DNA of 36,985 nucleotides, taken from Bacteroidales bacterium (GTDB lineage Bacteria > Bacteroidota > Bacteroidia > Bacteroidales > UBA932). Shown here one piece after another: positions 17,201 to 24,780 of this stretch. The position numbers were made by a program, and so were the translations under genes. The DNA lies in NCBI GenBank assembly GCA_024402115.1, contig JAKSJQ010000019.1, forward strand, positions 1 through 36,985, in the 5' to 3' direction. Each line of letters begins with the position of its first letter. Within the stretch, counting starts at the first letter, position 1. The notes beneath the pieces are model-generated. The model saw nothing but the letters and a program-made list of their open reading frames with translations, made no database searches and had not been told where the DNA came from.

Positions 17201-18188
17201 GGGTACCATCACCCAGGTTAGCGAGCGATGAACCGGCCTTCAGGGCTTCTGTGCCGACATGTAGGTCATGGTAAACGACATTGTGTCCAGGCATAATCAC
17301 GGTTTCCCTGTCCGTCAGGCACGGCAGCCATTGTTTTGAAAGTCTGCCGAAACCGTCATATTCCGTGAGGGACGCCATGGTCATCCCGGAAGGGCTTGCC
17401 CCGACCTCATGGACGGATTCCTCGCGGCCGAAGTCATCCAGCCATGTCACGCTCTCCATCATGGATTCCGGACGGTCACTGCCGTCGCGGCTAGTTAGCA
17501 CGCTGACATGGTTCCAGCTGGTCACCCTATATCGCCACAATGGGATACACTCCAGCGAGAAGTGCACGGAAGAATAGCTCTGACGCTCCACGGTGCTGCT
17601 TGGCGTAGGATCGGACGGTATGACACCTATCTCGTGCTCCTCGACCCCGATGTCCGGAAGTTCCGCGATGCTGTCTGAGAAGCCGTCATAGGCCAGCATG
17701 TACTCGCCTGGCGGAAGGGACAGTATCACGCTGTCCTGACGCTCATGGGAATCGCTGATGTACGTCTCCATCGTAGACCCGTGGACCATGAACGGAAGGC
17801 TCGCAAACAGTTCCCGGACTCCGTCCGTCATGGAATACAGCTTGAGAAGTATTCGGCAGTCACCCGACGGGAAGGTCGAGTCATAGCTCCCATGGAAGAA
17901 GAATTCGGTCAGGTTGAAGTGGACCTTCAGGCTGTCGCTCGCCGCGATCAGGCAGGAACGGTCATTCTCGGCAGTGGACTGCGTCACGTACTTGAACAGG
18001 CTCAGGTCCGTGGCATAGCCGTCACGCAGGGAATATGTGGTAAGAGTCGGGTTATCCGGCTCGAGCGGATCCAGCGGTTCAAACGTATCGTCTACCACCT
18101 GAGCTGACAGAGACACACAGATGGCAACATTAAGCAGAATGCCTGAAAAGGCTCTCCTCACCATATTGATTATTCTATTGGATTTCAT
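14220..18188 (-). CDS. RHS-repeat protein with HExxH zincin-like C-terminal tip
   Basis: 1322 aa. Signal peptide about 1-30 (ending LSAQ), then a Bacteroidota-specific N-terminal region (about 31-220) and a segment resembling DUF6443 RHS N-termini (VTWLDDFGREESV near 247, EYDGFGRLSKQWLPC near 276). YD repeats continue to the core hallmark LGRFTSVDPL (residue ~1104), and the DPSGL boundary lies near 1131. Residues 698-1104 come from the duplicated block. The tip (about 1132-1322) has HEGDH at 1260-1264 and, 20-25 residues later, REIRAFESQ with possible third ligands Glu1284 or Glu1289: a zinc-peptidase arrangement. The tip DNA is AT-richer than the core. It starts 5 bases after the 1043-aa gene and overlaps the next small gene. 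Confidence 0.9.
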   Translation of the reverse strand: MKSNRIINMVRRAFSGILLNVAICVSLSAQVVDDTFEPLDPLEPDNPTLTTYSLRDGYATDLSLFKYVTQSTAENDRSCLIAASDSLKVHFNLTEFFFHGSYDSTFPSGDCRILLKLYSMTDGVRELFASLPFMVHGSTMETYISDSHERQDSVILSLPPGEYMLAYDGFSDSIAELPDIGVEEHEIGVIPSDPTPSSTVERQSYSSVHFSLECIPLWRYRVTSWNHVSVLTSRDGSDRPESMMESVTWLDDFGREESVHEVGASPSGMTMASLTEYDGFGRLSKQWLPCLTDRETVIMPGHNVVYHDLHVGTEALKAGSSLANLGDGTPYSETVYDGSPLERPEREYGPGESWRQADRYVHTQHLSNSAGTPRLDCLRLSLVSLGGSDYTARSVGSYPDGTLQVLSVTDEDGLEILTFTDRLGRDVLTRQVSREGNEEHYLDTYCIYDGMDNLVAVIPPALSEQFVGSRNLSLSEIERYAYIYLYDSRDRICAKKLPGIGWARMVYDDADRLVFSQDGVQSERGESTFCLYDIHGRLCVRGICSRNISLRELVSGVTKAEYVGQDGPLAGYSCSGVSLVSPQVMEAYYFDVYDFVSDFPTGLPGSASMYGAPIPSTMGRQTGSCMHEMGENVSNDKVWNLVRYDDRGRVTHTEASYPDGGWSTEDVEYDFLGNPVHQHRSHRKGTSYPSTVEDLSCTYDHRSRLLEVTHSLDGGSPVLLASNVYDELGRLSGTERGGSASLSSSYSYNVRSWLSEIGGPLFSETLHYDDQRAGGLLATPVRYGGGVSSMEWRASGDSGMRSYDYSYDGLGRLVSADYGEGGVRRIGYGTSYSYDVMGNVLSLCREGDLSLSRKGIVDNLSMTYDGSRLLSVSDSALVPSVEGSGDFRDGAQMAVEYTYDGNGNMTSDLNRGISSVTYNRGNQPAVMIYQGGTESFTYLPDGTKLRREVSRTGVSPSTTEYRGNLVYEDGVLKYVLFDGGLISVGSQSQDYMFFLKDHLGSTRVAARSDGSVAQVNHYYPYGMGYASSAMASRAELHPIGESLGGSVGGDLEIGELVEIPLSQSAQPYRFSGNELYADNGLGLYDFRARMYDPSLGRFTSVDPLGERMNWHSVYSYCRCNPVVRVDPSGLADYFNENGAFVYGDGIDDGQMLAISQASFDGLDPSGLSRDDYSNQLMMMSTPVADAYRSGFLNDDSMLSIARRYNYTGVPLNPWPSGGAQMQANNDTPDRSFQVLVNVRSCNDNHYFDDYNNLINAINGHEGDHLYWMRLDPYTYNDVDKDSREIRAFESQISHPSWVKTSAAFSRMVVDKLDQYYARNGSR
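14878..16097 (-). repeat. RHS core direct repeat, copy 2
   Basis: Partner of 12161-13380. Both copies are read in the same frame within their respective genes, so recombination between them would keep the reading frame and join the 1322-aa N-terminal part to the other tip. Confidence 0.93.
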
Positions 18189-18193
18189 TTCAT

Positions 18194-21100
18194 TCAGTCA
18201 TTATGATAGTGATACACATATTTCTTCACGGTCTTTATCTCCGATTCTCCATCTTCCCCCTCTGCGACGACAGACTCCCTGGACAGACGCCCAATAGCAT
18301 CGTAGTCATAGAAGGTCGTAAGTCCGTCCGGAGTTATCGCCCTGGTCAGGTTAAGACGAGAATCGTAACTGTAGCTCCATACCGGCTTGCCATATATCTC
18401 ACGATCGGATGGGTCTGGGATTACCGGCTGAACGATGGCGTTGGCGGACAGCGGCTGAGCCGAACTTGCCGACACAGGCATTGACTCATATTCCTCCAGA
18501 GTCAGGCCTTCCACCCTCTTCATCAGACGTTGCCCCTGTCTGGTCCACTGCAGGACGCTGTGAGTCCCGTGTTCCACGATCTCGGTCGGATTGCCATAGT
18601 CGTCAACATCAAGCACCTCATAATCCGTTCTGAGTGGGCCGTCAGCACCGAAACGGGTCTCAACCTTGGATACATAACAGATCGGACGGTTCGTCTCGCC
18701 CGTATAGGAATATGTATTGATCGTAGACCTGGACTTCCCGCCATACGACACCTGAGTGGTGACCACCGGCGAGACAATATGTGCTGAAGTCATCCAGCCA
18801 TATTCCTGAGGATAGTCGGAAGGATAGGTGTAGGTCGTGACCCTCGGGTCTCCGTCACTCGACATCACGGATTCCGACACTACTCGCCTGCTCGGGCTAT
18901 AACTCCTCCACGTGCTGTCGCAGTATTCCCGCTCACGGGTTACAGTTGAAGCAAGCATGTAGCTGTAGGTATTGGTATAGGTCAGCCAACCTATTACCGC
19001 ACTCGTCACATTGTATGGATTTGAACTGAAGTACACCATCCTCTGGGTCGCAGTCAGAAGGGAATTGTCATTGACCCTGATGTAGCGATAGGATTCTGAG
19101 CGCACCTCAGTACCGTCTGCACGGTGCCATGAACGGGAAAGAAGCTTGCCGCGCTCGGCAGAATTGCTCGTGTAAGGGATTCCTGCACCACGGGCAACGT
19201 GATTGTACGAATGATGGGCAGGAACATCGTCATGGACATATCCGTGTATGTCCGTGCCATAGTTGCTGAATCGGTTGACGACATATCCTAATGAGTTGCC
19301 GTACTGGTCCAGAGTCTCTTCTATGACACACGAATAGCCCACGTCAGGACTGTTAAGGTTTGTGACTGGAGACCCGAAACCGTACATGCTGGAGATTGTC
19401 ATGCTTACCGGATACGGACCATACGAGCCGAGCAGGGGAATCCACTCTGTGTTGTACATCAATGTAGAATAGGAGACCGTGACAGGATCCTCCATCTTCG
19501 CTATGCCACTGCTGACTGATGAGGGACTGAGAGACTCGCTATAATGATACACTTTCGAAGACACCACATCGCCCTCACGGGATAGTGAAGTGATGCTGCG
19601 CACCCTAAGCCCCCCGGATATACCCGGCATATCTGCCAGAACATGATTGGGCTGTTCAATTCGGGAATAGTCGTTCCGCTCATACTCGAACACCGTCCTG
19701 CCTCCCGTAGGATAGATGACCTCTGTAAGTGTCTCGCTTTTCATGCCGATGACGCTCGACGGAGCATCCATGCTCTGTGACGAAAGACTGTGGGTATGGC
19801 CGTTCCAGTAGCCCCAGCGGTCCGCCTGAGGAAGAATGTAACCTTTGGGCATACGACCTGGGTCATAGACGAACCTGTACTCTGGCATGTCAAGGTCGGA
19901 GGTCTCTTCGGGAATGCTATAGAAAGGATGCATCACACCGCCACCCTCAACGTATCTCGTGCTTACGTCAACAAGGCCGGTGCGCCATGCCACACGGCTT
20001 AGCTTACGACGGGTACCTTCCTCATATTCGAAAAGGACGGAGGTGTCACTGCTCCCCGGGATGTCGATCTTTATGCCGTGCAAGACATTCACCTTGAAGA
20101 GACCGGCTATATTCTGCCTTGCAACAGGGTCGGTGGAATGATCAAAGTTAGGAAGAAGATACGTGAACTGGGTACTAGGGTCCGAATCGAAGACCTGATA
20201 GAGGGATGTCCTGGAAAAGCCGCCTTCGCTCCAATACAAGGCTCCACCGGTATAATTGTCCGCAAATGCGTCCTCGTATCTCCAGTCTGGCTTGTAGCCT
20301 AAGAGTATTCTCTCGTTGGGAGTGATGATGCTGGTGAGGCGTGCAGGGAAGAGAAGAAATCCAGTGAAGCCTCGGCGCCCGGTGTTCATGCCATTATCCC
20401 CAGAGGCGGAGAAGCCCGATACCTGGACTCTGCTCGGGCTGTAACGTATGTCTGCCATCAGGTCACAGTCTGCACTCTCATACTGATATGTGATGACATG
20501 GCCGCCCGGAGTCTCTATCCTGCTTAGATGCCACGACGTGGCGACCAGGTCGCCTGTCCTCCTGGAATAGTATGGGACGCTGAAGTCCGTGGCATACAGT
20601 CCCCCGAAGGTGAAGCGACAGCCGTCTGGCGTCACCAGGACGAACTCGATGAAGTGACGACGGTTGGAGTCTCTCCCTGGCCAGTGACTGAAGCTTGGGA
20701 TTCTCGGGCAATTTTCCTGCATCGTGTAGAAACCAGAGGAAGGATCAAATTCCACCTTTATGTCTTCGTCACTGACGACGACCCATTCACCTTGAGGACT
20801 GAGGTAGAAGTTTCCCGAATGGCCGAAGAAGCTGAACGAGAACTCGTCTGCTGACAACTCGAACCAATTCGGGCCATCAGAGCTGGTGAAGTCTCGTGTA
20901 AGGAAGTCAAACTGATTGTGTGTGATTCCTGCCATATGAGAATGGCTGCCATAATAACCGTTCTCATAATTGCCCGTCGTTTTCTCATCGGGAACGCCAC
21001 GGACGGTACGCGATATACAGCCGCCGCTGTTAAGGCTCCAGCCAAGTCCGACCGAACCTGGGTAGTTGTTCGGCCTGACGGATGAAAGATGGTAGCTCAG

Positions 21101-21325
21101 GATGATCGGGAAGGCCATGTTACCCACCTTCATCTCATGGATTGGAACGCTTATCTCAGGGACTCCAGTGAAAAGGCCCACAGGGACTGTCCCATAGGTG
21201 CCGAGACTTGCCGCCTCGGGCGATGGCACGCTGTACACAGGAGCCACCTGGGCGACGGCTGTAGCCGTCCTCATTGCAGCCGCAATCGCGGCGCATGCAA
21301 GAATTCTTGATATATTATTTCTCAT
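18194..21325 (-). CDS. RHS N-terminal-type YD-repeat exported protein
   Basis: 1043 aa. Signal peptide about 1-26 (ending AVAQ), then VPSPEAASLGTYGTVPV and GSVGLGWSLN (about 90-99), a combination seen at the N-terminus of Bacteroidota RHS/YD proteins and related to the SpvB/TcB-like start of such shells. Aromatic-rich beta repeats follow throughout, and YD-repeat motifs occupy the C-terminus (YSYDSRLNLTRAITPDG, YDYDAIGRLSRES). It has no RHS core hallmark and no toxin tip, and ends 5 bases before the 1322-aa RHS gene. By analogy to TcB/TcC, the two proteins might build a shell together; this is inference. Its start overlaps the small membrane-protein gene by 11 bases. Confidence 0.82.
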   Translation of the reverse strand: MRNNISRILACAAIAAAMRTATAVAQVAPVYSVPSPEAASLGTYGTVPVGLFTGVPEISVPIHEMKVGNMAFPIILSYHLSSVRPNNYPGSVGLGWSLNSGGCISRTVRGVPDEKTTGNYENGYYGSHSHMAGITHNQFDFLTRDFTSSDGPNWFELSADEFSFSFFGHSGNFYLSPQGEWVVVSDEDIKVEFDPSSGFYTMQENCPRIPSFSHWPGRDSNRRHFIEFVLVTPDGCRFTFGGLYATDFSVPYYSRRTGDLVATSWHLSRIETPGGHVITYQYESADCDLMADIRYSPSRVQVSGFSASGDNGMNTGRRGFTGFLLFPARLTSIITPNERILLGYKPDWRYEDAFADNYTGGALYWSEGGFSRTSLYQVFDSDPSTQFTYLLPNFDHSTDPVARQNIAGLFKVNVLHGIKIDIPGSSDTSVLFEYEEGTRRKLSRVAWRTGLVDVSTRYVEGGGVMHPFYSIPEETSDLDMPEYRFVYDPGRMPKGYILPQADRWGYWNGHTHSLSSQSMDAPSSVIGMKSETLTEVIYPTGGRTVFEYERNDYSRIEQPNHVLADMPGISGGLRVRSITSLSREGDVVSSKVYHYSESLSPSSVSSGIAKMEDPVTVSYSTLMYNTEWIPLLGSYGPYPVSMTISSMYGFGSPVTNLNSPDVGYSCVIEETLDQYGNSLGYVVNRFSNYGTDIHGYVHDDVPAHHSYNHVARGAGIPYTSNSAERGKLLSRSWHRADGTEVRSESYRYIRVNDNSLLTATQRMVYFSSNPYNVTSAVIGWLTYTNTYSYMLASTVTREREYCDSTWRSYSPSRRVVSESVMSSDGDPRVTTYTYPSDYPQEYGWMTSAHIVSPVVTTQVSYGGKSRSTINTYSYTGETNRPICYVSKVETRFGADGPLRTDYEVLDVDDYGNPTEIVEHGTHSVLQWTRQGQRLMKRVEGLTLEEYESMPVSASSAQPLSANAIVQPVIPDPSDREIYGKPVWSYSYDSRLNLTRAITPDGLTTFYDYDAIGRLSRESVVAEGEDGESEIKTVKKYVYHYHND

Positions 21326-21554
21326 TTTCTGATGCTGATCTTGACTTCCAGATGTCGGTGATTGAGTCGACGCCCAGAAGTACTGTTGATGAATAGATGA
21401 ACACGTTCACCATCTCAGGGGCCTGACGGTCCCAGACGGTGCACATAATCAGCACGGCTGAGCACACGAGCCAGCCTAGCAGTCCGCATAGCCTCTTGCT
21501 GGAGAGGCTTCCTCTCTCTGCGGACAGGAGAGAACTTAAAAAGTTTTCTTTCAT
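21315..21554 (-). CDS. Small two-TM (holin-like) membrane protein
   Basis: 79 aa from MKENFLSSLLSAERGS. The longer reading from 21578 starts inside the upstream hairpin, so I prefer the internal ATG preceded by an AT-rich stretch. Two hydrophobic segments are visible (about 22-42, RLCGLLGWLVCSAVLIMCTVW, and about 48-68, VNVFIYSSTVLLGVDSI), with a charged C-terminal tail. The size and topology resemble small holin-like proteins in Bacteroidota accessory elements, but no family is certain. It overlaps the 1043-aa RHS-type gene by 11 bases and is the first gene of the island transcript. Confidence 0.7.
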   Translation of the reverse strand: MKENFLSSLLSAERGSLSSKRLCGLLGWLVCSAVLIMCTVWDRQAPEMVNVFIYSSTVLLGVDSITDIWKSRSASENEK

Positions 21555-21567
21555 TAATAAATGATTT

Positions 21568-21736
21568 GCTATGCGCATGCCTCTCCCGAAGCGGGGTCAG
21601 GCATGCAAGGTTGTGACTGTCCCGGCATGGAACCGGGATGACTATTGCCGACTTCCTCCTTTACCGAGGACGGTCGGCTGGTATGTGCATAGCGTTTCGG
21701 GAAAGGCAGAGTTTGGAAATTTGAAAAACTCTGCCT
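21568..21736. other. Multi-helix element upstream of the RHS island
   Basis: Several long inverted repeats occur in one gene-free stretch. P1 is 21568-21579 with 21682-21693 (12 pairs, two wobbles). P2 is 21575-21582 with 21599-21606, plus an inner CCC/GGG; P2 competes with the inner end of P1. P3 is 21620-21625 with 21633-21638. P4 is 21647-21652 with 21673-21678, plus inner CCTC/GAGG. P5 is 21704-21714 with 21726-21736 (11 perfect pairs). P1 would enclose P2-P4 as a branched structure. On the minus strand it would be the leader of the island operon, ending 13 bases before the ATG. The strand is undecided, and no known RNA family is recognised. Confidence 0.5.
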
Positions 21737-21743
21737 ATTTTTG
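21712..21743 (+). promoter_or_regulatory. Promoter of predicted small RNA
   Basis: TTTG (21712-21715), 20-base spacer, TATTTTTG (21736-21743), matching the Bacteroidota consensus in both boxes and spacing. It is overlaid on helix P5, whose arms cover the -33 box and the first base of the -7 box. Confidence 0.65.
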
Positions 21744-21747
21744 GAAC

Positions 21748-21845
21748 GCCTGAGCACAACAGGGGCGACTAATCCCTGTGATATACCAATATCTATGGCA
21801 CCTAAAATGGAGTAGTAATCTTGGCGGATGCGGCTCCATTTTTTT
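21748..21845 (+). ncRNA. Predicted small RNA, about 98 nt
   Basis: It is bounded by the promoter at 21712-21743 and an intrinsic terminator at 21805-21845. Internal helix ACAGGG/CCCTGT (21759-21764 with 21774-21779, 9-base loop). There is no plausible ORF with a start in range. It is antisense to the presumed leader region between the 129-aa gene and the RHS island. No family recognised. Existence is inferred from promoter plus terminator only. Confidence 0.5.
21805..21845 (+). terminator. Terminator of predicted small RNA
   Basis: AAATGGAG (21805-21812) pairs with CTCCATTT (21834-21841), 21-base loop, followed by a T run to 21845. On the opposite strand the same stem is followed by only four T, so it may also weakly stop the convergent 129-aa gene. 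Confidence 0.65.
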
Positions 21846-21862
21846 ATAGTCTCTACTCGAGT

Positions 21863-22252
21863 CTACATTTTATTCTTCCTCCTTTCGTTAATTCTTTTAT
21901 ACATTTTATAAACAGTTCCGCCGAGTTGCTCGTCAAAAGAGTTATCTCGTGCTAGGTCAAAGATATACGAGTTAACTTGGTAATCAAGTCCCATCGCACG
22001 GAATAATGAGCTCGTCGGCAGATAGTAATACTCGCCAGCTGAGCAAACCTTGAAAGCGTCAGGATCTTTGTCATCCATCACGACTAGATAATATGTGTCA
22101 GATTCGTCATCGTACGCAATCTTGACATACCTGTCAGCGGATAACGAAAGAGACTTGGCCGTATCTTCCGTGAAGCCAAGTTTCCCTGTGGCCTGCACGG
22201 TAGCTTTGAGCTTAGATGCATAATCCTTTGCGCTCAGAACTCTAATTGCCAT
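21863..22252 (-). CDS. Conserved-looking hypothetical protein, 129 aa
   Basis: Begins MAIRVLSAKDYASKLKATVQATGKLGF and continues with alternating short strands (VKIAYDDESDTYYLVVMDD, EYYYLPTSSLFRAMG) and a basic C-terminus (KMYKRINERRKNKM). No signal peptide, membrane segment or recognised domain; probably cytosolic and small alpha/beta. It has a clear own promoter at 22293-22324. It lies upstream of, and on the same strand as, the RHS island, about 308 bases away, so read-through into the island is possible. Function unknown. Confidence 0.75.
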   Translation of the reverse strand: MAIRVLSAKDYASKLKATVQATGKLGFTEDTAKSLSLSADRYVKIAYDDESDTYYLVVMDDKDPDAFKVCSAGEYYYLPTSSLFRAMGLDYQVNSYIFDLARDNSFDEQLGGTVYKMYKRINERRKNKM

Positions 22253-22292
22253 ATTTTACATTGATTTTATTTGTACAATATCATTTCGAATG

Positions 22293-22324
22293 CAAATATA
22301 TATTCAATTTCCAATACCATCAAA
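22293..22324 (-). promoter_or_regulatory. Promoter of the 129-aa gene
   Basis: On the minus strand: TTTG (22324-22321), 20-base spacer, TATATTTG (22300-22293), about 40 bases upstream of the ATG. Both boxes and spacing fit the Bacteroidota consensus. Confidence 0.8.
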
Positions 22325-22736
22325 AAAATAAATGGAATTTTTAGGCAAAATAAATTCAGAGCTTATCCGAACAATTTCAAATAACAGGCGCCATCCTACA
22401 CCAAAAGCACCATTACCCATATAAAACACATAGAAAATTCAAGATAATTAAAAGATTCTACACATATTTACACACAACAATACACCATGCCAGCAAACCA
22501 GAATTAGAACAGATCTCACACACATATCAACACAACAAGAAATTAACGCCATGTTTCAACGTCTCTAAATTGGAACGAATATGACACATATACGTCACAT
22601 CATAGACACGTCACCACCACCATATACAAGCCCAACGCATGCCGGCCTCGACTGACATAATGGCAGAGAGACGGAGGTGGCAAAGTATTTGCGTCACTGT
22701 CTTACAGACAGAATTTGAATAAAACATCATTATAAT
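22325..22736. other. Gene-free interval before grpE
   Basis: About 410 bases. The middle part (about 22430-22560) is markedly rich in A and C on the plus strand, with repeated ACACA/CATAT-type runs. I see no convincing ORF. Two short palindromes near the grpE end are listed separately. No TAnnTTTG box is present in the last 130 bases. Confidence 0.6.
22680..22711. promoter_or_regulatory. Tandem short palindromes upstream of grpE
   Basis: GCAAA-GTA-TTTGC (22680-22692) and CTGTCT-TAC-AGACAG (22697-22711), both with 3-base centres, end 25 bases before the grpE ATG. They could be operator sites or overlap a non-housekeeping (heat-shock) promoter. Confidence 0.35.
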
Positions 22737-23330
22737 ATGGCAGAGAATAATAAAGAGACAGTCGAGCAGGAGGTAGCAGCAGAGACTGCCGAAACCAACG
22801 TAAAGGCAGAAGAGGCTACCGAAAAGGGAGACAAGAAAGACAAGAACTCGGCACTCAAGAAAGAAATCGAGGAGCTCAAGGCAAAACTTGCGGAAAGCGA
22901 GGAGAAGGCAGCCAAGGAGCATGACACATATATCAGACTATTCGCAGAATTCGACAACTTCCGCAAGAGGACATCGCAGGAGAAGCTTGACCTGGTCAGC
23001 GTGGCTTCACGCGACACCATCGTAGGACTTCTTCCTGTATTGGACGATTGCGAGAGGGCGCTCAAGGTACTTGCGGAGTCAGACGACAGCGACGCAGCAA
23101 AGGAAGGAACCGAACTCATCTACAACAAGCTCATGGGATATCTCAAGAGCAAGGGCGTAGCAGTTATCGAAGCCATGGGCAAGGACTTCGACACAGATCT
23201 CCACGAGGCTGTGGCACAGTTCCCTGTACCGGAGGAAGACAAGAAAGGCAAGGTTTTCGATGTCGTTCAGACAGGATACACACTCAACGGCAAGGTGATC
23301 CGTTTCGCAAAGGTTGTCGTAGGTATCTAA
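22737..23330 (+). CDS. grpE: Nucleotide exchange factor GrpE
   Basis: Releases ADP from DnaK in the chaperone cycle. 197 aa: an acidic, low-complexity N-terminus (about 1-35), a long coiled-coil helix (about 38-90, [25 protein letters not shown]), the GrpE signature region [16 protein letters not shown], and the C-terminal beta domain with [12 protein letters not shown] and [17 protein letters not shown]. dnaJ follows after 10 bases. dnaK is not in the window. Confidence 0.97.
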   Translation: MAENNKETVEQEVAAETAETNVKAEEATEKGDKKDKNSALKKEIEELKAKLAESEEKAAKEHDTYIRLFAEFDNFRKRTSQEKLDLVSVASRDTIVGLLPVLDDCERALKVLAESDDSDAAKEGTELIYNKLMGYLKSKGVAVIEAMGKDFDTDLHEAVAQFPVPEEDKKGKVFDVVQTGYTLNGKVIRFAKVVVGI

Positions 23331-23340
23331 TCATAAGACT

Positions 23341-24492
23341 ATGGCTGAGAAAAGAGATTACTATGAAGTGCTCGGCGTAGCGAAGACAGCTACAGCCGAC
23401 GAGATAAAGAAGGCCTACAGGAAGAAGGCCATCCAGTACCACCCTGACAAGAATCCAGGCGACAAGGAAGCCGAGGAGAAGTTCAAGGAGGCTGCCGAGG
23501 CGTATGACGTGCTCGGTAACGAGGAGAAGAGAAGGAAGTACGACCAGTTCGGACACGCTGCATTCAACGGCCAGGCAGGACCTGATTTCAGCCAGGGATT
23601 CGGAAACATCAACGACATTCTCAACGACCTCTTCGGAGGTGGCGGATTCGGCGGGTTCAATTTCGGCGGCGGATTCGGCGGCCAGCAGTCTGGTCCGAGA
23701 GTCTACAGAGGACGTGACATACGCACCCGTGTATCGCTCACCCTCGAGGAAATCGCGAACGGATGCGAGAAGGAAGTCAGCATAGAGCGTCAGGTTCCAT
23801 GTCCAGACTGTCACGGAAAGGGCGCAGTGAACGACAGCGACATAAAGACCTGTCCTGCATGCGGCGGAACCGGTCAGGTGAAGCGTGTCGTGAACAGCTT
23901 CTTCGGCCAGACAGTCCAGTACAGCACCTGTCAGCAGTGCGGTGGTGACGGAAAGGTCATCAGCAAGCCTTGCCACAGCTGTAACGGCACCGGCCTCGTA
24001 CGTAAGAGAGAGACCATCAAGGTCAAGATTCCAGCCGGAGTCGAGGAGGGAATGCAGGTCACCATGCGTGGCGGCGGACACGCCGGTAAGAACAATGGCC
24101 AGAACGGAGACCTCCTCATCCTCATCCAGGAGATCAAGCACCCCGAGCTCGTAAGGGATGGCAACAATCTCGTTTATACGAAGATACTCTCTGTCACCGA
24201 GGCGATACTCGGAGCAGACATCGAGGTTCCATGCATAGGAGGAAAGACAAAGGTCCACGTGGAGCCGGGGACCCAGTCCGGACAGACCATGAGAGTCCGC
24301 GGCAAAGGTCTCCCTACCGTTAACGGATACGGAAATGGCGACCTTATCGTGAAGTTCATCGTATTCATCCCTAAGAAGATCAACAGGGAGGAGAAGGAAC
24401 TTGTCGAGAAGCTCGCACAAAGCGAGAGCTTCAAGCCTGACACCAAGAACGACAAGTCATTCTTCGACAAGCTCAAGGACATGTTCAACTAG
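23341..24492 (+). CDS. dnaJ: Chaperone DnaJ
   Basis: Hsp40 co-chaperone that delivers substrates to DnaK and stimulates its ATPase. 383 aa in the full type-I layout: J domain (1-70) with HPD at 34-36, a Gly/Phe-rich linker (about 75-120), four zinc-binding repeats ([32 protein letters not shown] at about 157-222), then the C-terminal substrate-binding domains. Co-transcribed with grpE (10-base gap) and ended by a strong terminator at 24515-24551. Confidence 0.98.
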   Translation: MAEKRDYYEVLGVAKTATADEIKKAYRKKAIQYHPDKNPGDKEAEEKFKEAAEAYDVLGNEEKRRKYDQFGHAAFNGQAGPDFSQGFGNINDILNDLFGGGGFGGFNFGGGFGGQQSGPRVYRGRDIRTRVSLTLEEIANGCEKEVSIERQVPCPDCHGKGAVNDSDIKTCPACGGTGQVKRVVNSFFGQTVQYSTCQQCGGDGKVISKPCHSCNGTGLVRKRETIKVKIPAGVEEGMQVTMRGGGHAGKNNGQNGDLLILIQEIKHPELVRDGNNLVYTKILSVTEAILGADIEVPCIGGKTKVHVEPGTQSGQTMRVRGKGLPTVNGYGNGDLIVKFIVFIPKKINREEKELVEKLAQSESFKPDTKNDKSFFDKLKDMFN

Positions 24493-24514
24493 ACGTACAG
24501 TGCGTCATCATAAG

Positions 24515-24551
24515 AATAATCCGGCCCTCGGAAAGGGTCGGATTATTTTTT
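24515..24551. terminator. Bidirectional intrinsic terminator after dnaJ
   Basis: Fourteen-base stem AATAATCCGGCCCT / AGGGTCGGATTATT (one wobble), loop CGGAA, followed by a T run on the plus strand. It also overlaps the stop of the convergent 76-aa gene, where the minus-strand tail is weaker. Confidence 0.88.
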
Positions 24552-24780
24552 ACTGCAACTTTTCCTTAAGGCTTCTGACTATGCTCAGAGCAGCAGATCT
24601 CCAGTCAAAAGTATCCACATAGTCCTGGACGAAGCCGTTGACCATGTTCGAGGGATTATAGAATTGTCTGGCTTCTTCAAACCTGACAAGAATCGAAGAT
24701 TCCTTCTCACGTATCTTGCGGCTCAACTGCATCTGCGCCTCGTCGAGCTCAGCCATTGAATTGATCCTTCTCCTACTCAT
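24550..24780 (-). CDS. Hypothetical protein of the envelope-stress-like cluster
   Basis: 76 aa, mostly helical and charged (AELDEAQMQLSRKIREKESSILVRFEEARQF), no signal peptide or membrane segment. No family recognised. Its start overlaps the end of the holin-X-like gene by 8 bases, so it is translated from the same transcript as that gene and the YtxH-like gene; a role with those membrane proteins is likely but unproven. Confidence 0.72.
   Translation of the reverse strand: MSRRRINSMAELDEAQMQLSRKIREKESSILVRFEEARQFYNPSNMVNGFVQDYVDTFDWRSAALSIVRSLKEKLQ

Noticed and set aside
21704..21744. Helix P5 plus TATTTTT read as a plus-strand terminator
   Set aside because: Possible, but the same bases form a full consensus promoter and no upstream plus-strand gene or promoter needs a terminator there.
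21569..21757. 60-aa plus and 62-aa minus ORFs in the gap above the RHS operon
   Set aside because: Both lie across the inverted repeats of the multi-helix element and have no protein-like pattern; the structure explains the sequence better.
22611..22922. 103-aa minus-strand ORF across the grpE start
   Set aside because: Overlaps the grpE 5' end; the Leu/Cys/Phe-rich sequence comes from reading the acidic grpE start backwards.
23284..24420. 378-aa minus-strand ORF opposite dnaJ
   Set aside because: Shadow of dnaJ; low-complexity Leu/Val/Asp-rich composition and no start context.
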